Positions 1 through 13,000 of a DNA stretch of 64,000 bases are shown piece after piece; position 1 is the first letter of the stretch, and every line of letters starts with the position of its first letter. The DNA comes from an uncultured Coriobacteriaceae bacterium (GTDB lineage Bacteria; Actinomycetota; Coriobacteriia; Coriobacteriales; Atopobiaceae): NCBI GenBank assembly GCA_902793465.1, contig CADBDT010000004.1:1-64000 (forward strand). Direction: 5' to 3'. The translations under genes and the position numbers were made by a program. The notes below the pieces were generated by a model, which did no database searches, was not told the origin of the DNA, and saw nothing but the letters and a program-made list of their open reading frames with translations.

Positions 1-210
1 AACGTCACCTGCAGGGGCCCGATCACCGGCGGCGGCACCGTCTACTACGTGGTCGAGCTCGACCTCGGGGAGGTGCACTACAGCGTGACCGTCGACGCCG
101 TGGAGGGCAACGTGATAAGCGCCGACCAGGTCCACGCGGGCACCCGCACCCTGCTCGACAGCAAGACCGGCGAGCCCCAGGAGGGCACCGAGCAGCCCGT
201 GGACGCGTAG
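1..210 (+). CDS. PepSY-domain protein, C-terminal end (partial)
   Basis: Reading from base 1 in frame 1 gives 69 residues ending at a TAG at 208-210; the start lies outside the window. The visible part carries the pattern YYVVELDLGEVHYSVTVDA followed by GNVISAD, which is the beta-strand pattern of a PepSY domain, a small domain common in secreted or membrane-anchored proteins and thought to modulate peptidases or sense the envelope. The last residues are acidic and polar with no anchor. The sequence is noticeably richer in G+C, with nearly all third codon positions G or C, than the genes to its right. Function beyond PepSY membership cannot be stated from this fragment. Confidence 0.6.
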   Translation, partial: NVTCRGPITGGGTVYYVVELDLGEVHYSVTVDAVEGNVISADQVHAGTRTLLDSKTGEPQEGTEQPVDA

Positions 211-230
211 GACGGGACATTTGAGCGGGA

Positions 231-281
231 GACGGGTCCGGTGTTCATCCGAACGAGCGCGGAATGAACACCGGACCCGTC
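231..281. terminator. 18-bp perfect inverted repeat between convergent genes
   Basis: Arms 231-248 and 264-281 are perfect reverse complements (18 bp) around a 15-nt loop. The repeat lies between the plus-strand PepSY gene and the end of asnB, so it probably serves as a terminator or is a remnant of a repeat. It has no long T run and is unrelated to the A-D families described below. Confidence 0.5.
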
Positions 282-347
282 CCCTGTTCATTTATTTGCG
301 TGGCGGTCAACGGCATGTAAGACTAGGCTCGCGACAGAATTAAGGAT

Positions 348-1931
348 TCAGCTTCCGCTGCTTCCGTAGTTTGCGAGGACGCGTGCCGACGGGTCGTTTA
401 CGTCGCAGCCCTCCCACGTGCGATTTGGCATCCAGAAGTCGACTATCATGCGTGACTGACCGGGATAGTGGCGCTCAAAGAGCTCCCGATACAGGAGCGA
501 TTCCTTTGTAAAGGGCCGGGCGTGGTCGTAGGCGGCTCTCCTCTCTTCGAACTCATCGTCTGTGTAACGGCGCTCGGCGTAGTCCTTGAGGTAGTCCACC
601 ATCGAGTGACCAACCGCGTCGGAAAATGCGGCCTTCTCGCGCCAAAGGATGCTGCTGGGAAGCAGTCCCGTGTCTTCGAATGCGTGGCGCAGCAGGTACT
701 TGCCTTTTCCATAGGTATTGAGCTTAAGGCGAGGATCGAGTGCCATTACGTAGCGTACGAAGTCGAGGTCCCCAAAGGGCACACGCGCCTCGAGCGAGTT
801 TACCGATATGCAGCGGTCGGCACGCAGGACGTCGTACATATGCAGTTCGCGCACGCGCTTTTGTGCCTCTTCCTGGAATGCCTGCGCGCTGGGGGCAAAG
901 TCCGTGTACTTGTAGCCAAAGAGTTCGTCGGATATTTCGCCGGTAAGCAGAACACGTATGTCCGTACGCTCATGGATGTGCCTGCAAACAAGATACATGC
1001 CCATGCTTGCGCGGATGGTAGTAATGTCGTAGGTGCCAAGCAGCGCTACAACTTTGTCGAGCGCACTAACCACCTCCTTAGGCGTCATCGTAACTTCGGT
1101 ATGGTGACATCCTAGGAAATCGGCCGTCTCGCGTGCATACCTGAGGTCGATGGGGTCCTCCTCCATGCCTATTGCAAAAGTTTCGATGGGGTGTCCGAGC
1201 TCATGCGTCGCAATGGCGCACACAAGCGAGGAGTCCAGTCCACCCGAGAGCAAAAAGCCCACTTTGGAATCGGAAACCAGTCGCTTGCGCACACCATCCA
1301 CAAGCTTCTGGCGAATGTGGCCACAGGCGGTTTCGAGGTCGTCCGTTATAACGGAGCGCACCTTTGCAATATCGCAATAGCAAACGAATCGCCCGTCTTG
1401 GTAGTAGTGTCCTGGCGGGAACGGCACAATGGTCTCCACCAGCCCCACGAGGTTCTTTGCCTCGCTCGCAAATACAATGGCACCATGGAGGTCGTATCCG
1501 TAGTAAAGGGGACGAATGCCAATGGGGTCGCGTGCAGCAACGAAGCCCTGCGTGTCCCCGTCGTAGATTATGCAGGCGAACTCGGCGTCAAGTAGAGAAA
1601 AGAGTCCGACTCCGTGCTCGCGATAGAGCGGAAGCAGTATCTCGCAATCGCTGTCGCTCTCGAAGGCGTAACCCTTTGCGCGCAGCTCGTCGCGCATGCG
1701 CTCGAACCCGTAGAGTTCGCCATTGCATACGGCGTAGCTGTTGCCAAGGCTAAACGGCTGCATTCCCTCGGGCGTAAGACCCATGATCGAGAGTCTGTGA
1801 AAGCCCAAGAGGCCGTGCCCCGTATCGATGACGCGCGAGTCGTCTGGCCCGCGCGATATCGTACGGGAAAAGCCCTCCATAAAGGCGTCGCGATCCACGT
1901 CGTCTGAGCAATATCCCATAATCGAACACAT
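348..1931 (-). CDS. asnB: asparagine synthetase B (glutamine-hydrolysing)
   Basis: 527 residues, close to the 554 of E. coli AsnB. The enzyme transfers the amide nitrogen of glutamine to aspartate with ATP, giving asparagine and AMP. The N terminus MCSIMGYCS places the nucleophile Cys at position 2 after Met removal, as in class II glutamine amidotransferases; the glutaminase half follows (SRGPDDS, CNGELYG, ARDPIGIRPLYYG, ASEAKNL). The synthetase half has the PP-loop SGGLDSSL near residue 230. The start is fixed by the Cys2 requirement and an AAAGGAG ribosome site just upstream. It is the last gene of the block after dapL, separated by 36 bases, and is probably co-transcribed with it. Confidence 0.93.
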   Translation of the reverse strand: MCSIMGYCSDDVDRDAFMEGFSRTISRGPDDSRVIDTGHGLLGFHRLSIMGLTPEGMQPFSLGNSYAVCNGELYGFERMRDELRAKGYAFESDSDCEILLPLYREHGVGLFSLLDAEFACIIYDGDTQGFVAARDPIGIRPLYYGYDLHGAIVFASEAKNLVGLVETIVPFPPGHYYQDGRFVCYCDIAKVRSVITDDLETACGHIRQKLVDGVRKRLVSDSKVGFLLSGGLDSSLVCAIATHELGHPIETFAIGMEEDPIDLRYARETADFLGCHHTEVTMTPKEVVSALDKVVALLGTYDITTIRASMGMYLVCRHIHERTDIRVLLTGEISDELFGYKYTDFAPSAQAFQEEAQKRVRELHMYDVLRADRCISVNSLEARVPFGDLDFVRYVMALDPRLKLNTYGKGKYLLRHAFEDTGLLPSSILWREKAAFSDAVGHSMVDYLKDYAERRYTDDEFEERRAAYDHARPFTKESLLYRELFERHYPGQSRMIVDFWMPNRTWEGCDVNDPSARVLANYGSSGS

Positions 1932-1967
1932 GCTAGCAACTCCTTTCGGGCAGCTATTTCCTAAACA

Positions 1968-3158
1968 TCAGCGGAATACACCTACTTGGGCAAGGCGCCG
2001 TGCAGCCTCAATGGTGTCTTGCGGGTCGCCGAAGGTCGACAAGCGGAAGTACCCTTCGCCGCAGGAGCCAAAGCCCTCTCCAGGCGTTCCCACCACTTGA
2101 ATCTCGTTGAGTAGACGATCAAAGAACTCCCAGCTGCCCATGCCTTCGGGGCATTTGAGCCAGAGGTACGGCGCATTCCTGCCGCCGCAGTACCAAACGC
2201 CCGCCTTGTCCAGTGCGTCCATGAACACGCGTGCGTTTTGCTTGTACACACCTATGCTCTTGTGGATCTGACGTTGTCCCTCTGGCGTGAATACGGCGGC
2301 GGCGCCTCGCTGGATTATGTAGGAAACGCCGTTCGTTTTGGTGGTGCGGTTGCGCACCCACATGTCGTGGAGCAACATGCCGTGCCGCTTGAGTTCCTTG
2401 GGGATTACGGTGTAACCCAGTCGTGTGCCCGTAAAGCCTGCCGTCTTGGAGAGCGAGCAGATCTCTATGGCACAAGTCCTTGCGCCGTCCAGCTCAAAGA
2501 TGCTGTGCGGAAGCTCGGCGTCCTCGATAAACGCCTCGTAGGCAGCGTCAAACAGAATTACAGAATCGTGCCGGTTTGCGAAGTCTATCCACTCTTGAAG
2601 CTGCCGTTTGCCAAATACGGCTCCAGTTGGGTTGTTAGGGGAGCAGAGGTAGATAACATCCGCCTGCAAGTTGTTGCTGGGACGAGGAAGGAATCCCTCC
2701 TCCTCGTATGCTGGAACGTGCACAACAGCTCTTCCCGCCATAACGTTTGCATCTACATAGGCGGGGTAGGCAGGCTCGATAACCATGGCGCTGCTGCGCG
2801 CATCAAAGAGATCCAGGATGTCGCCAAGCTCATCGCTTGCGCCGCTGGAAACAAAGACCTCGTCGGCGTCGAGAGAGACCCCGCGCAATCCATAGTGCTT
2901 CGCAATTGCCTTCCGTAAAAACGGCGCACCGCATTCGGGCATGTAGCCATGGAAGCGCACGGCATCCGCTTGGTCGTCCACGGCCTCGTGCAACGCGTGG
3001 ATAACCGCATCGCACAACGGGAGAGAAACGTCGCCTATTCCCATGCGATACAGGTGGTTGCCCGGATGCTCCTCCTCATATGTTGCGACCTTCTGTGCGA
3101 TTCGACGAAACAGATAGGAATCCTGCAGGTCGGCATAGTGCATGTTGGGCTTGGTCAT
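1968..3158 (-). CDS. dapL: LL-diaminopimelate aminotransferase
   Basis: 396 residues of a class I/II PLP aminotransferase. DapL converts tetrahydrodipicolinate directly to LL-diaminopimelate using glutamate as amino donor, bypassing the succinylase/acetylase steps. Diagnostic stretches are YLFRRIAQKV near the N terminus, GIGDVSLPL, YLCSPNNPTGAVF, FDAAYEAFI and the PLP lysine motif SLSKTAGFTGTRLGY. The open frame extends upstream, but the start at 3158 is chosen because it has a GAAGGAG site and overlaps the dapF stop by four bases (ATGA), indicating translational coupling. DapF, the next enzyme in the pathway, is therefore made together with it. This supports meso-DAP/lysine synthesis by the aminotransferase route. 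Confidence 0.93.
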   Translation of the reverse strand: MTKPNMHYADLQDSYLFRRIAQKVATYEEEHPGNHLYRMGIGDVSLPLCDAVIHALHEAVDDQADAVRFHGYMPECGAPFLRKAIAKHYGLRGVSLDADEVFVSSGASDELGDILDLFDARSSAMVIEPAYPAYVDANVMAGRAVVHVPAYEEEGFLPRPSNNLQADVIYLCSPNNPTGAVFGKRQLQEWIDFANRHDSVILFDAAYEAFIEDAELPHSIFELDGARTCAIEICSLSKTAGFTGTRLGYTVIPKELKRHGMLLHDMWVRNRTTKTNGVSYIIQRGAAAVFTPEGQRQIHKSIGVYKQNARVFMDALDKAGVWYCGGRNAPYLWLKCPEGMGSWEFFDRLLNEIQVVGTPGEGFGSCGEGYFRLSTFGDPQDTIEAARRLAQVGVFR

Positions 3159-3946
3159 ATCTCTATATCTCCTTCGTAGACGGTTGTGGCGGGACCGGTC
3201 ATGGTAACGGCGCCGTCGGTGCTCACGCGAATGTGCAGGTCGCCTCCGTCTAGATGGATGGCAATCGGCCTGCCGTATGGGCATTTGCCCTGCGTTACGG
3301 CCGCGACGGCAGTGGCGCAAGCGCCGGTTCCGCAGGCCATGGTCACGCCGCTGCCTCGCTCCCAAACACGCATGCGAATCTCGTCGCGAGCCAGCACTTG
3401 AGCGAACTCCACGTTGACGCCGTCAGGAAACGCCTCGTGCCGCTCGATTGTTGGACCGAGGGTGTCCACTGGGGCGGCTTGGGCGTCATCCACGAATATC
3501 ACGAAGTGCGGGTTTCCCACAGATACGGGGATGCCGCAGACGGTTGCGCTTCCCACCTTCAGCTCGAGCTCGCCTCTTGCCTGGGCAACGCCCATGCCCA
3601 CCGTTGCCCTGTCCACGCGCCCGTCGAGCAGCGTGAGTCCCACGTCCTTTATGCCCGACAAGGTTTCGATACGCAAGGCGTTCTTGCTGGTGAGCCCCTT
3701 GTCGTATACGTACTTGCCCACGCAGCGAATACCGTTTCCGCACATGAGGGCCTCGCTGCCATCCGCATTGAAGATGCGCATCTTAAAGTCGGCGACTGAG
3801 GATGGGCTAATGTAGATCATCCCGTCCGAGCCGACGCCAAAGTGGCGGTCGGACAGACGACGCGAAAGCTCCGCGACGTTTGCGGGTACCTCCCCATACA
3901 CGTAGAGGTAGTCGTTTCCCAAGCCGTGCATCTTGGTAAAGTGCAT
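3155..3946 (-). CDS. dapF: diaminopimelate epimerase
   Basis: 263 residues. DapF interconverts LL- and meso-diaminopimelate without a cofactor, using two cysteines as acid and base. Both catalytic segments are visible: MCGNGIRCVGKYV for the first Cys and MACGTGACATA for the second. The N terminus MHFTKMHGLGNDY is typical of the family. An AGAAAGGAG site precedes the ATG at 3946; a longer open frame upstream reads into the class A repeat and is rejected. The gene overlaps dapL by four bases. Upstream, a class A inverted repeat separates it from carB, so transcription from carB may be attenuated there. Confidence 0.94.
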   Translation of the reverse strand: MHFTKMHGLGNDYLYVYGEVPANVAELSRRLSDRHFGVGSDGMIYISPSSVADFKMRIFNADGSEALMCGNGIRCVGKYVYDKGLTSKNALRIETLSGIKDVGLTLLDGRVDRATVGMGVAQARGELELKVGSATVCGIPVSVGNPHFVIFVDDAQAAPVDTLGPTIERHEAFPDGVNVEFAQVLARDEIRMRVWERGSGVTMACGTGACATAVAAVTQGKCPYGRPIAIHLDGGDLHIRVSTDGAVTMTGPATTVYEGDIEI

Positions 3947-3967
3947 AATTACTCCTTTCTGAGGGTG

Positions 3968-4005
3968 ACCTATCAAGGGGGAGTACCCCTCTTGATTGGT
4001 ACCTA

Positions 4006-4033
<28 letters not shown>
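3968..4033. repeat. class A repeat A1, two inverted 33-bp units
   Basis: Two 33-bp units in inverted orientation, matching as a 66-bp palindrome with one mismatch. Each unit is itself a dyad around GGGGAGTACCCC flanked by ATCAAG/CTTGAT. The left edge of this element lies after carB and before dapF. The carB reading frame runs into it, so the last residues and the stop codon of CarB are encoded by the repeat. Confidence 0.9.
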
Positions 4034-7234
<3,201 letters not shown>

Positions 7235-7242
<8 letters not shown>

Positions 7243-8464
7243 GCGTTTCCCTCCCTTCGTATTCCTCCATAAGCTGCACGAAGGAGTCGAAGAAGTATGA
7301 GGAGTCACTTGGGCCGGGCTTTGCCTCGGGGTGGTATTGGCAGCTAAAGGCGGGAATGTCTAAGAATTGCATGCCCTCTGGCGTGCCATCGTTGAGGTTT
7401 ACGTGGGTAAGCTGGATGCGGCCCCACAGGGGGTTGCGCACGACAGGGGCAACGCCGCGACGGAACCATAAGCGAAGGTCTCGTTCGTGCTCTTCGAAAC
7501 CGCCCGACTCATCTGGCACGAGGGGTCCAAGGCTTTTAAACACCATACCGAAGTTGTGATTCTGGGCTGTGATCTCTACTCGTCTGGTAAGCAGGTTTGC
7601 AACGGGTTCGTTTCCCCCATGATGACCAAAGGAGAGCTTTTCTATGCGGCCTCCCGCGGCAAGCGTGATTATCTGGTTTCCCAGGCAGATGCCGAACACA
7701 GGCTTCTTCCCCATAATCTCGCGAGCTGCCTCCACGGTTGCCCAAACCTGCCCGGGATCTCCTGGGCCGTTGGAGAAGAACACGCCGGCGGGGTTGAAGG
7801 CCAGGACGTCGCGCGCAGGCGTGTTCCAGGGAACCACGCGTACCTCGCATCCACGTGCGGTAAGACCATCCAGAATCCCTTGCTTTATGCCGCAGTCGTA
7901 GGCAACAACGTGCCATCTCGTTCTGTCCTGGACCCGTTCGGTTCTCGGGATGCCGCACGATACGTCCGCAACGTAGTTGCGGTCGGAAATGCCTGGCGAC
8001 TGTCGCACACGTGCGACGAGGCTGTTTGCGTCCAGGTCCATGGTGGATATGGCTGCTCGCATGGCGCCGCCGCCACGAATTCGCAGCGTGAGGGCGCGCG
8101 TGTCCACGCCTTCTATGGCCACGACCTCGTGCGATCGCAAAAGCTCGGGGAGACTCGCGGTTGCACGCCAGTTGCTGGGGGTATGGCACATGTCGCGCAC
8201 CACCAGGCCACGTAGGTGGAGTCGCGGAGCCTGGAAGTCCTGCTCGCAGACGCCGTAGTTGCCAACCTGCGGATAGGTGAGCGTCACGATTTGTCCCGCA
8301 TAGCTGGGGTCGCTCAGTATCTCCTGGTAGCCCGTCATCGAGGTGTTGAACACCACCTCGCCAAACGTCTCGCCCGCAGCACCTGCACTCCAGCCAGCAA
8401 ACGTCGTGCCGTCCTCGAGGGCTAAGAGCGCGGGTGGTCTGCCTTCGCTTACCAATAGATTCAT
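7235..8464 (-). CDS. carA: carbamoyl-phosphate synthase, small (glutaminase) subunit
   Basis: 409 residues. CarA hydrolyses glutamine and channels ammonia to CarB. The N-terminal CPSase small-chain domain starts [16 protein letters not shown]; the class I glutamine amidotransferase domain has the nucleophile in GICLGNQ and the catalytic His/Glu in [11 protein letters not shown]. The ATG at 8464 is preceded by GAAAGGCGG at good spacing; the longer upstream frame passes through the class A2 repeat and is not credible. It overlaps carB by eight bases, so the pair is coupled. The glutamate synthase genes lie upstream on the same strand across a 215-base gap. Confidence 0.95.
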
Positions 8465-8606
8465 GTGTGCCGCCTTTCGTCCAAAGAATGGCGGTCGCAG
8501 TATAGGAGGGACAGGCTGCGCGCGACATGGGAGAATCCGCTGCAACGCCGCTGTATTGGTAGGGAAACGTACAGGCAATGTGTGCGATACCACTTGGTGA
8601 CAAGCA

Positions 8607-8674
8607 ACCAACCGAAAGGGAGTACCCCCCTTGATTGGTGCCAACCGAAAGGGAGTACCCCCCTTGATAGGTGC
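8607..8674. repeat. class A repeat A2, two tandem units
   Basis: Two direct copies of a roughly 33-bp unit (ACCGAAAGGGAGTACCCCCC then TTGATTGGT or TTGATAGGT) between gltD and carA on the same strand. Unlike A1 the units are in direct orientation. Each can fold into a GC-rich hairpin and may attenuate read-through. Confidence 0.88.
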
Positions 8675-8679
8675 CCCTG

Positions 8680-10074
8680 TTACGTAAGGCTCTCGGCTAC
8701 GCGAGCGGCGCAGGCAAGGCCGCTGGCTATAGCGTTCACCACGAGGGAGGGGCCGGTGCTTGCGTCCCCGGCAACGAACACTTTGGGGTTGGATTCCGCA
8801 CCCAGCGCGTCGAGCACGTTTCTTTGGGGGCCAACAAAGCCCATGGCAATGAGCACGAGCTGCGCGTCGAGCACCCGCTCTGTGCCAGCGACACGCAGCG
8901 GCTTGCCGTCCGACCAGTCCAGCGACGCGATGCGCAGACCGCTCACGCACCCGTCTTCTCCCAAAACTTCCAGCGTCTCGGTGGCCCACATTCGCGGGTC
9001 GTGCCCCAGGACCTCCATTGCCTCCAATTGCCCGTAGTCGTCCTTGCGTACGCGCGGCCACTGTGGCCAGACGTTGTCTTCCGACCTGCTTGCCGGCGGC
9101 TCGGGCAGGAACTCGAGCTGCGCCACGCTCTTTGCGCCTTGGCGTAGTGCGGTGGCAACGCAGTCGGTTCCCGTGTCGCCTCCACCGATTACCACCACGT
9201 CCAAGCCGTTGGCGTCTACGCTCGGGGCAGTGCCGTCCAGCACGTATTTCGTGGCGCCAGTAAGGTAGTCCACTGCAAGCACGACGTCGGGAAGCTCCGC
9301 ACCCGGCACGCTCAACCGACGGGCGTCACGCGCCCCTACGGCGGCCACCACGGCATCGTGATTCTCGAGCAGGCCCGCCGCCACCTCGGGATTTGCGACA
9401 TCGGTGCCCAGTCGCAGCTCGACGCCGCTTTTCTGCAGGAGGTCAACGCGCCGCTCCACCACGTGCTTGGGAAGCTTCATGTTGGGAATCCCGTACATAA
9501 GAAGCCCGCCTGCACGGTCCTCTTTTTCCACAAGCGTTACCCTAACGCCGCGACGTGTGAGCTCCCATGCGCAGGCCAAGCCAGCCGGGCCAGTGCCAAC
9601 CACGGCGACGGAGGGAGCGCTCGCAGGGGCTGGCTCGAGCGGAGCTACCGCGCCCTCGTCCCACGACCAGTCGGAGATGGTGCGCTCATTATCGCGAATC
9701 GTGGTCGCCTGGTCGTTGAGTCCCAAGTTACAGGCTACCTCACACGGGGCAGGACACACCCGTCCCGTAAACTCGGGAAAGGGGTTGGTAAGTGCAAGTC
9801 GCGCCGCCGCCTGTTCCCATAGCCCGCGGTACAGCAGGTCGTTCCATTCGGGAATAAGGTTGTGCAGCGGACATCCTGTTGGCCGCGTGCCGCCAAAGCT
9901 TAGGCCCGCCTGGCAAAAGGCCACACCGCAGTACATGCAGCGGCTGGCCTGCCTGCGCTGCTCGTCACGCGACAATGCGTGTGCGATTTCCCCGTAGTCT
10001 GCAACGGAGTCTGCCACGCTGCGCACGCCGTGCTCGTGCCGCACGACATCCAAGTATGCTCCTGGCTTTCCCAT
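8680..10074 (-). CDS. gltD: glutamate synthase (NADPH-type), small subunit
   Basis: 464 residues, close to the 472 of E. coli. The small subunit carries FAD and an NAD(P)H site and passes electrons through Fe-S clusters to GltB. N-terminal cysteines occur in RCMYCGVAFCQAG, GCPLHNLIPEWN and CPAPCEVACNLG, the 4Fe-4S region. The FAD dinucleotide fold is VVGTGPAGLACAWEL and the NAD(P)H fold VVIGGGDTGTDC. The C terminus has the FAD-closing motif FVAGDASTGPSLVVNA. Only three bases separate it from the gltB stop, so both subunits are probably translated from one message. Confidence 0.95.
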   Translation of the reverse strand: MGKPGAYLDVVRHEHGVRSVADSVADYGEIAHALSRDEQRRQASRCMYCGVAFCQAGLSFGGTRPTGCPLHNLIPEWNDLLYRGLWEQAAARLALTNPFPEFTGRVCPAPCEVACNLGLNDQATTIRDNERTISDWSWDEGAVAPLEPAPASAPSVAVVGTGPAGLACAWELTRRGVRVTLVEKEDRAGGLLMYGIPNMKLPKHVVERRVDLLQKSGVELRLGTDVANPEVAAGLLENHDAVVAAVGARDARRLSVPGAELPDVVLAVDYLTGATKYVLDGTAPSVDANGLDVVVIGGGDTGTDCVATALRQGAKSVAQLEFLPEPPASRSEDNVWPQWPRVRKDDYGQLEAMEVLGHDPRMWATETLEVLGEDGCVSGLRIASLDWSDGKPLRVAGTERVLDAQLVLIAMGFVGPQRNVLDALGAESNPKVFVAGDASTGPSLVVNAIASGLACAARVAESLT

Positions 10075-10077
10075 GGC

Positions 10078-13000
10078 CTACACCTCTTTCCTTAGTGCCT
10101 CGAATGCAAGCTCGACTGCCTCCTCGCGGCTTACGCCACTCGCTTGCTCTGCCTGCGCCTGCTCTATAATCCTGCGGTACTCGCGCGGAATGACCTTTAC
10201 AAAGGAGTGCTTGGCCTCCGCAAACTGGTAGAGCAGGCGAATGCCGCGCGGGCTCTTGGTGCGCTCCACGTGCTCCTCCATGAGCTGTCGAACATGCTCC
10301 AGCTCGGCATCGGTCGGTACGAGCAGGTCTACCATGTCCTGGTTGCAGCGGCTTTCCAAGGTGTGCAGCTCGTCGTACACGTAGGCAACGCCACCACTCA
10401 TGCCTGCGGCAAAGTTTGGTCCCACCTCGCCAAGGATAACGACCTCGCCGCCTGTCATATACTCGCAACCATGGTTGCCCACGCCCTCTACCACGAGCGT
10501 AGCGCCGGAGTTCCTTACCGCAAAGCGCTGTCCGGCCAGGCCGTTAACAAAGCCACGGCCGCTGGTTGCACCATAGAAAGCAACGTTGCCCACGCTCACG
10601 TTCTCGTCGAACTTGTATGTGGCATCTTGGGATGGGCGCACGCTTATAACACCACCCGAAAGCCCTTTGCCCACGTAGTCGTTCGCATCACCCTCAATGT
10701 TGAGCGTCACGCCATGTGGCAGGAACGCACCAAAGCTCTGGCCACCCGATCCCGTGCAGTCTATGGTTATGGCACCGGTGGGTAGGCCTTCTGGATGGAC
10801 TTTCGTAATCGTAGCTCCAAGCAGAGTGCCCACACATCGATTTACGTTGTCTATGTCGGCGTTAAACCTCACGGGCACCATGTGCTCGCGGGCGCTTGAC
10901 GTGTAGGGCACGAACAGCGTGGAATCCAGCGTCTCGTCCAAATGAAGATCTGCGGCCATGCTGGGAATAAAGCGTACGTCATCGGCGCCGGGAATGTTTT
11001 CGGCCAGCTGAGGCGTGGCACGATAAAGCAGCTTAGATAGGTCACAGGTGTTGGCCTTTGCGTGGTCCTCGACCTCCACTTGGCATAGGCATTCGGGATG
11101 CCCCACCATCTCGTCCACTGTGCGGAAGCCCAAGCGCGCCATATGCTCGCGAAGGTCGCGCGCCACGAACGTCATAAAGTTAACCACATGCTCGGGTTTG
11201 CCCGCAAAGCGGCAGCGCAGCCGTTCGTCCTGCGTGCAGATGCCCACCGGGCATGTGTCCTGGTGGCAGTCGCGCTGCATAAGGCAGCCCATGGCCACCA
11301 ATGGCATGGTGGCAAAGCCAAATTCCTCTGCGCCAAGCAGGGCGGCAATCGCCACGTCGCGCCCGTCCATGAGCTTTCCGTCGGCTTCCAGCACCACGCG
11401 GGAGCGCAGGCCGTTAATAAGCAGGGTTTGCTGCGCCTCGGCAAGACCAAGTTCCAGCGGAAGACCCGCATGGTAGATGGAGTCGCGTGGCGCCGCTCCT
11501 GTGCCGCCGTTCGATCCAGAGACTAGGATTTTGGCCGCGCCGCCCTTGGCGACTCCTGTGGCAATGGTGCCAACGCCAGCCTCACTCACCAGCTTTACAG
11601 AAATCCGTGCGTCGGGGTTTGCACACTTGAGGTCAAAGATAAGCTCGGCAAGGTCTTCGATGGAGTAGATGTCGTGGTGCGGCGGGGGAGAAATGAGCCC
11701 GACTCCAGGTGTGGAGTTACGTATGCGCGCCACCCATGGCCATACCTTGCGTCCTGGTAGGTGGCCGCCCTCTCCAGGCTTCGCTCCCTGTGCCATCTTT
11801 ATCTGGATCTCAATCGCGCTTCTTAGGTAGCGGCTCGTAACCCCAAAGCGGCCCGAAGCCACCTGCTTTATGGCAGAGTTTAGGCTATCGCCGTTTGGAA
11901 GCGGCGTCTCGCGTGCGGGGTCCTCTCCGCCCTCGCCGGTGTTGGAACGTCCACCCAGACGGTTCATGGCTATGGCAAGGCACTCATGCGCCTCCTTGGA
12001 AAGGGAACCAAAGCTCATGGCTCCCGTGTTAAACCTGCGTACGATGGAGGAGACGGGCTCCACCTCCTCGATTGGCACTGGTCCGGAAGGCAGGGGGACA
12101 AAGTCGAGCAGGTCCCGCAGTACCACGGTGCGGCCCGGGCGGCGCAGCTCGCTAACGTATGCTCGGAACGTTTCGTAGTCTCCCTTGCGGCATGCTTGCT
12201 GAAGCAGGTAGATTACCTGCGGCGTAATAAGATGCTCCTCGGTGCCTGGTCGCCACTTGGTAATGCCCGAACTGGGCAACGCATGTGCTGTGAGCGTTTT
12301 TGCGAACGATGCTGCCAGGCTATATCGTTCGTCCACCTCACGCTGGACGCCGTCGATGTCCAATCCACCAATGCGAGAGGTGCTGCCTGCAAAGCAGCGG
12401 TCAACCAACGACTTGCTCAGTCCCAATATCTCGAATATTTGGGCCGATTGGTACCCCTGCATAGTCGAGATGCCCATCTTGCTCATAATAGAAACGATGC
12501 CAGCCGTAACCGCTCGGTCGTAGTTCGACCTGGCCTCTTGCGCAGGGGTGTTCACAGCGCCCTGCGCCACGAGGCTATCTATGCACTCATGAGCGAGGTA
12601 GGGGTGGATACCCGTTGCCGAGTAGCCTACGAGTGCCGCAAAGTCATGCGGGCTCATGGCGTCGCCCGTCTCCACCACAATGTCGGCTTTCATGCGCATG
12701 CCCAGGCGAATGAGGTGGTTGTGGACGCTTCCTAGGGCGAGCAGGGAGGGAATCGGCGCCTCGCCTGCCCCTGACCTGTCGGAGAGAATAACGATGTTTA
12801 CGCCTCGGGCAACCGCATCGGTTACGCTCTTGTTAAGCTCGATAAGCGCATCTTTCAACGCATGGGGACCGGCATTCACGGAATAAGTGGTACGGAATGT
12901 CTTTGCGCGGAATCCCACACGGTCTATGCGACGGATGCGCTCAAAGTTTTCCTGCGAAAGCACGGGACCGTCCAAACGAATACAGCGGCAGTTGTCGCGA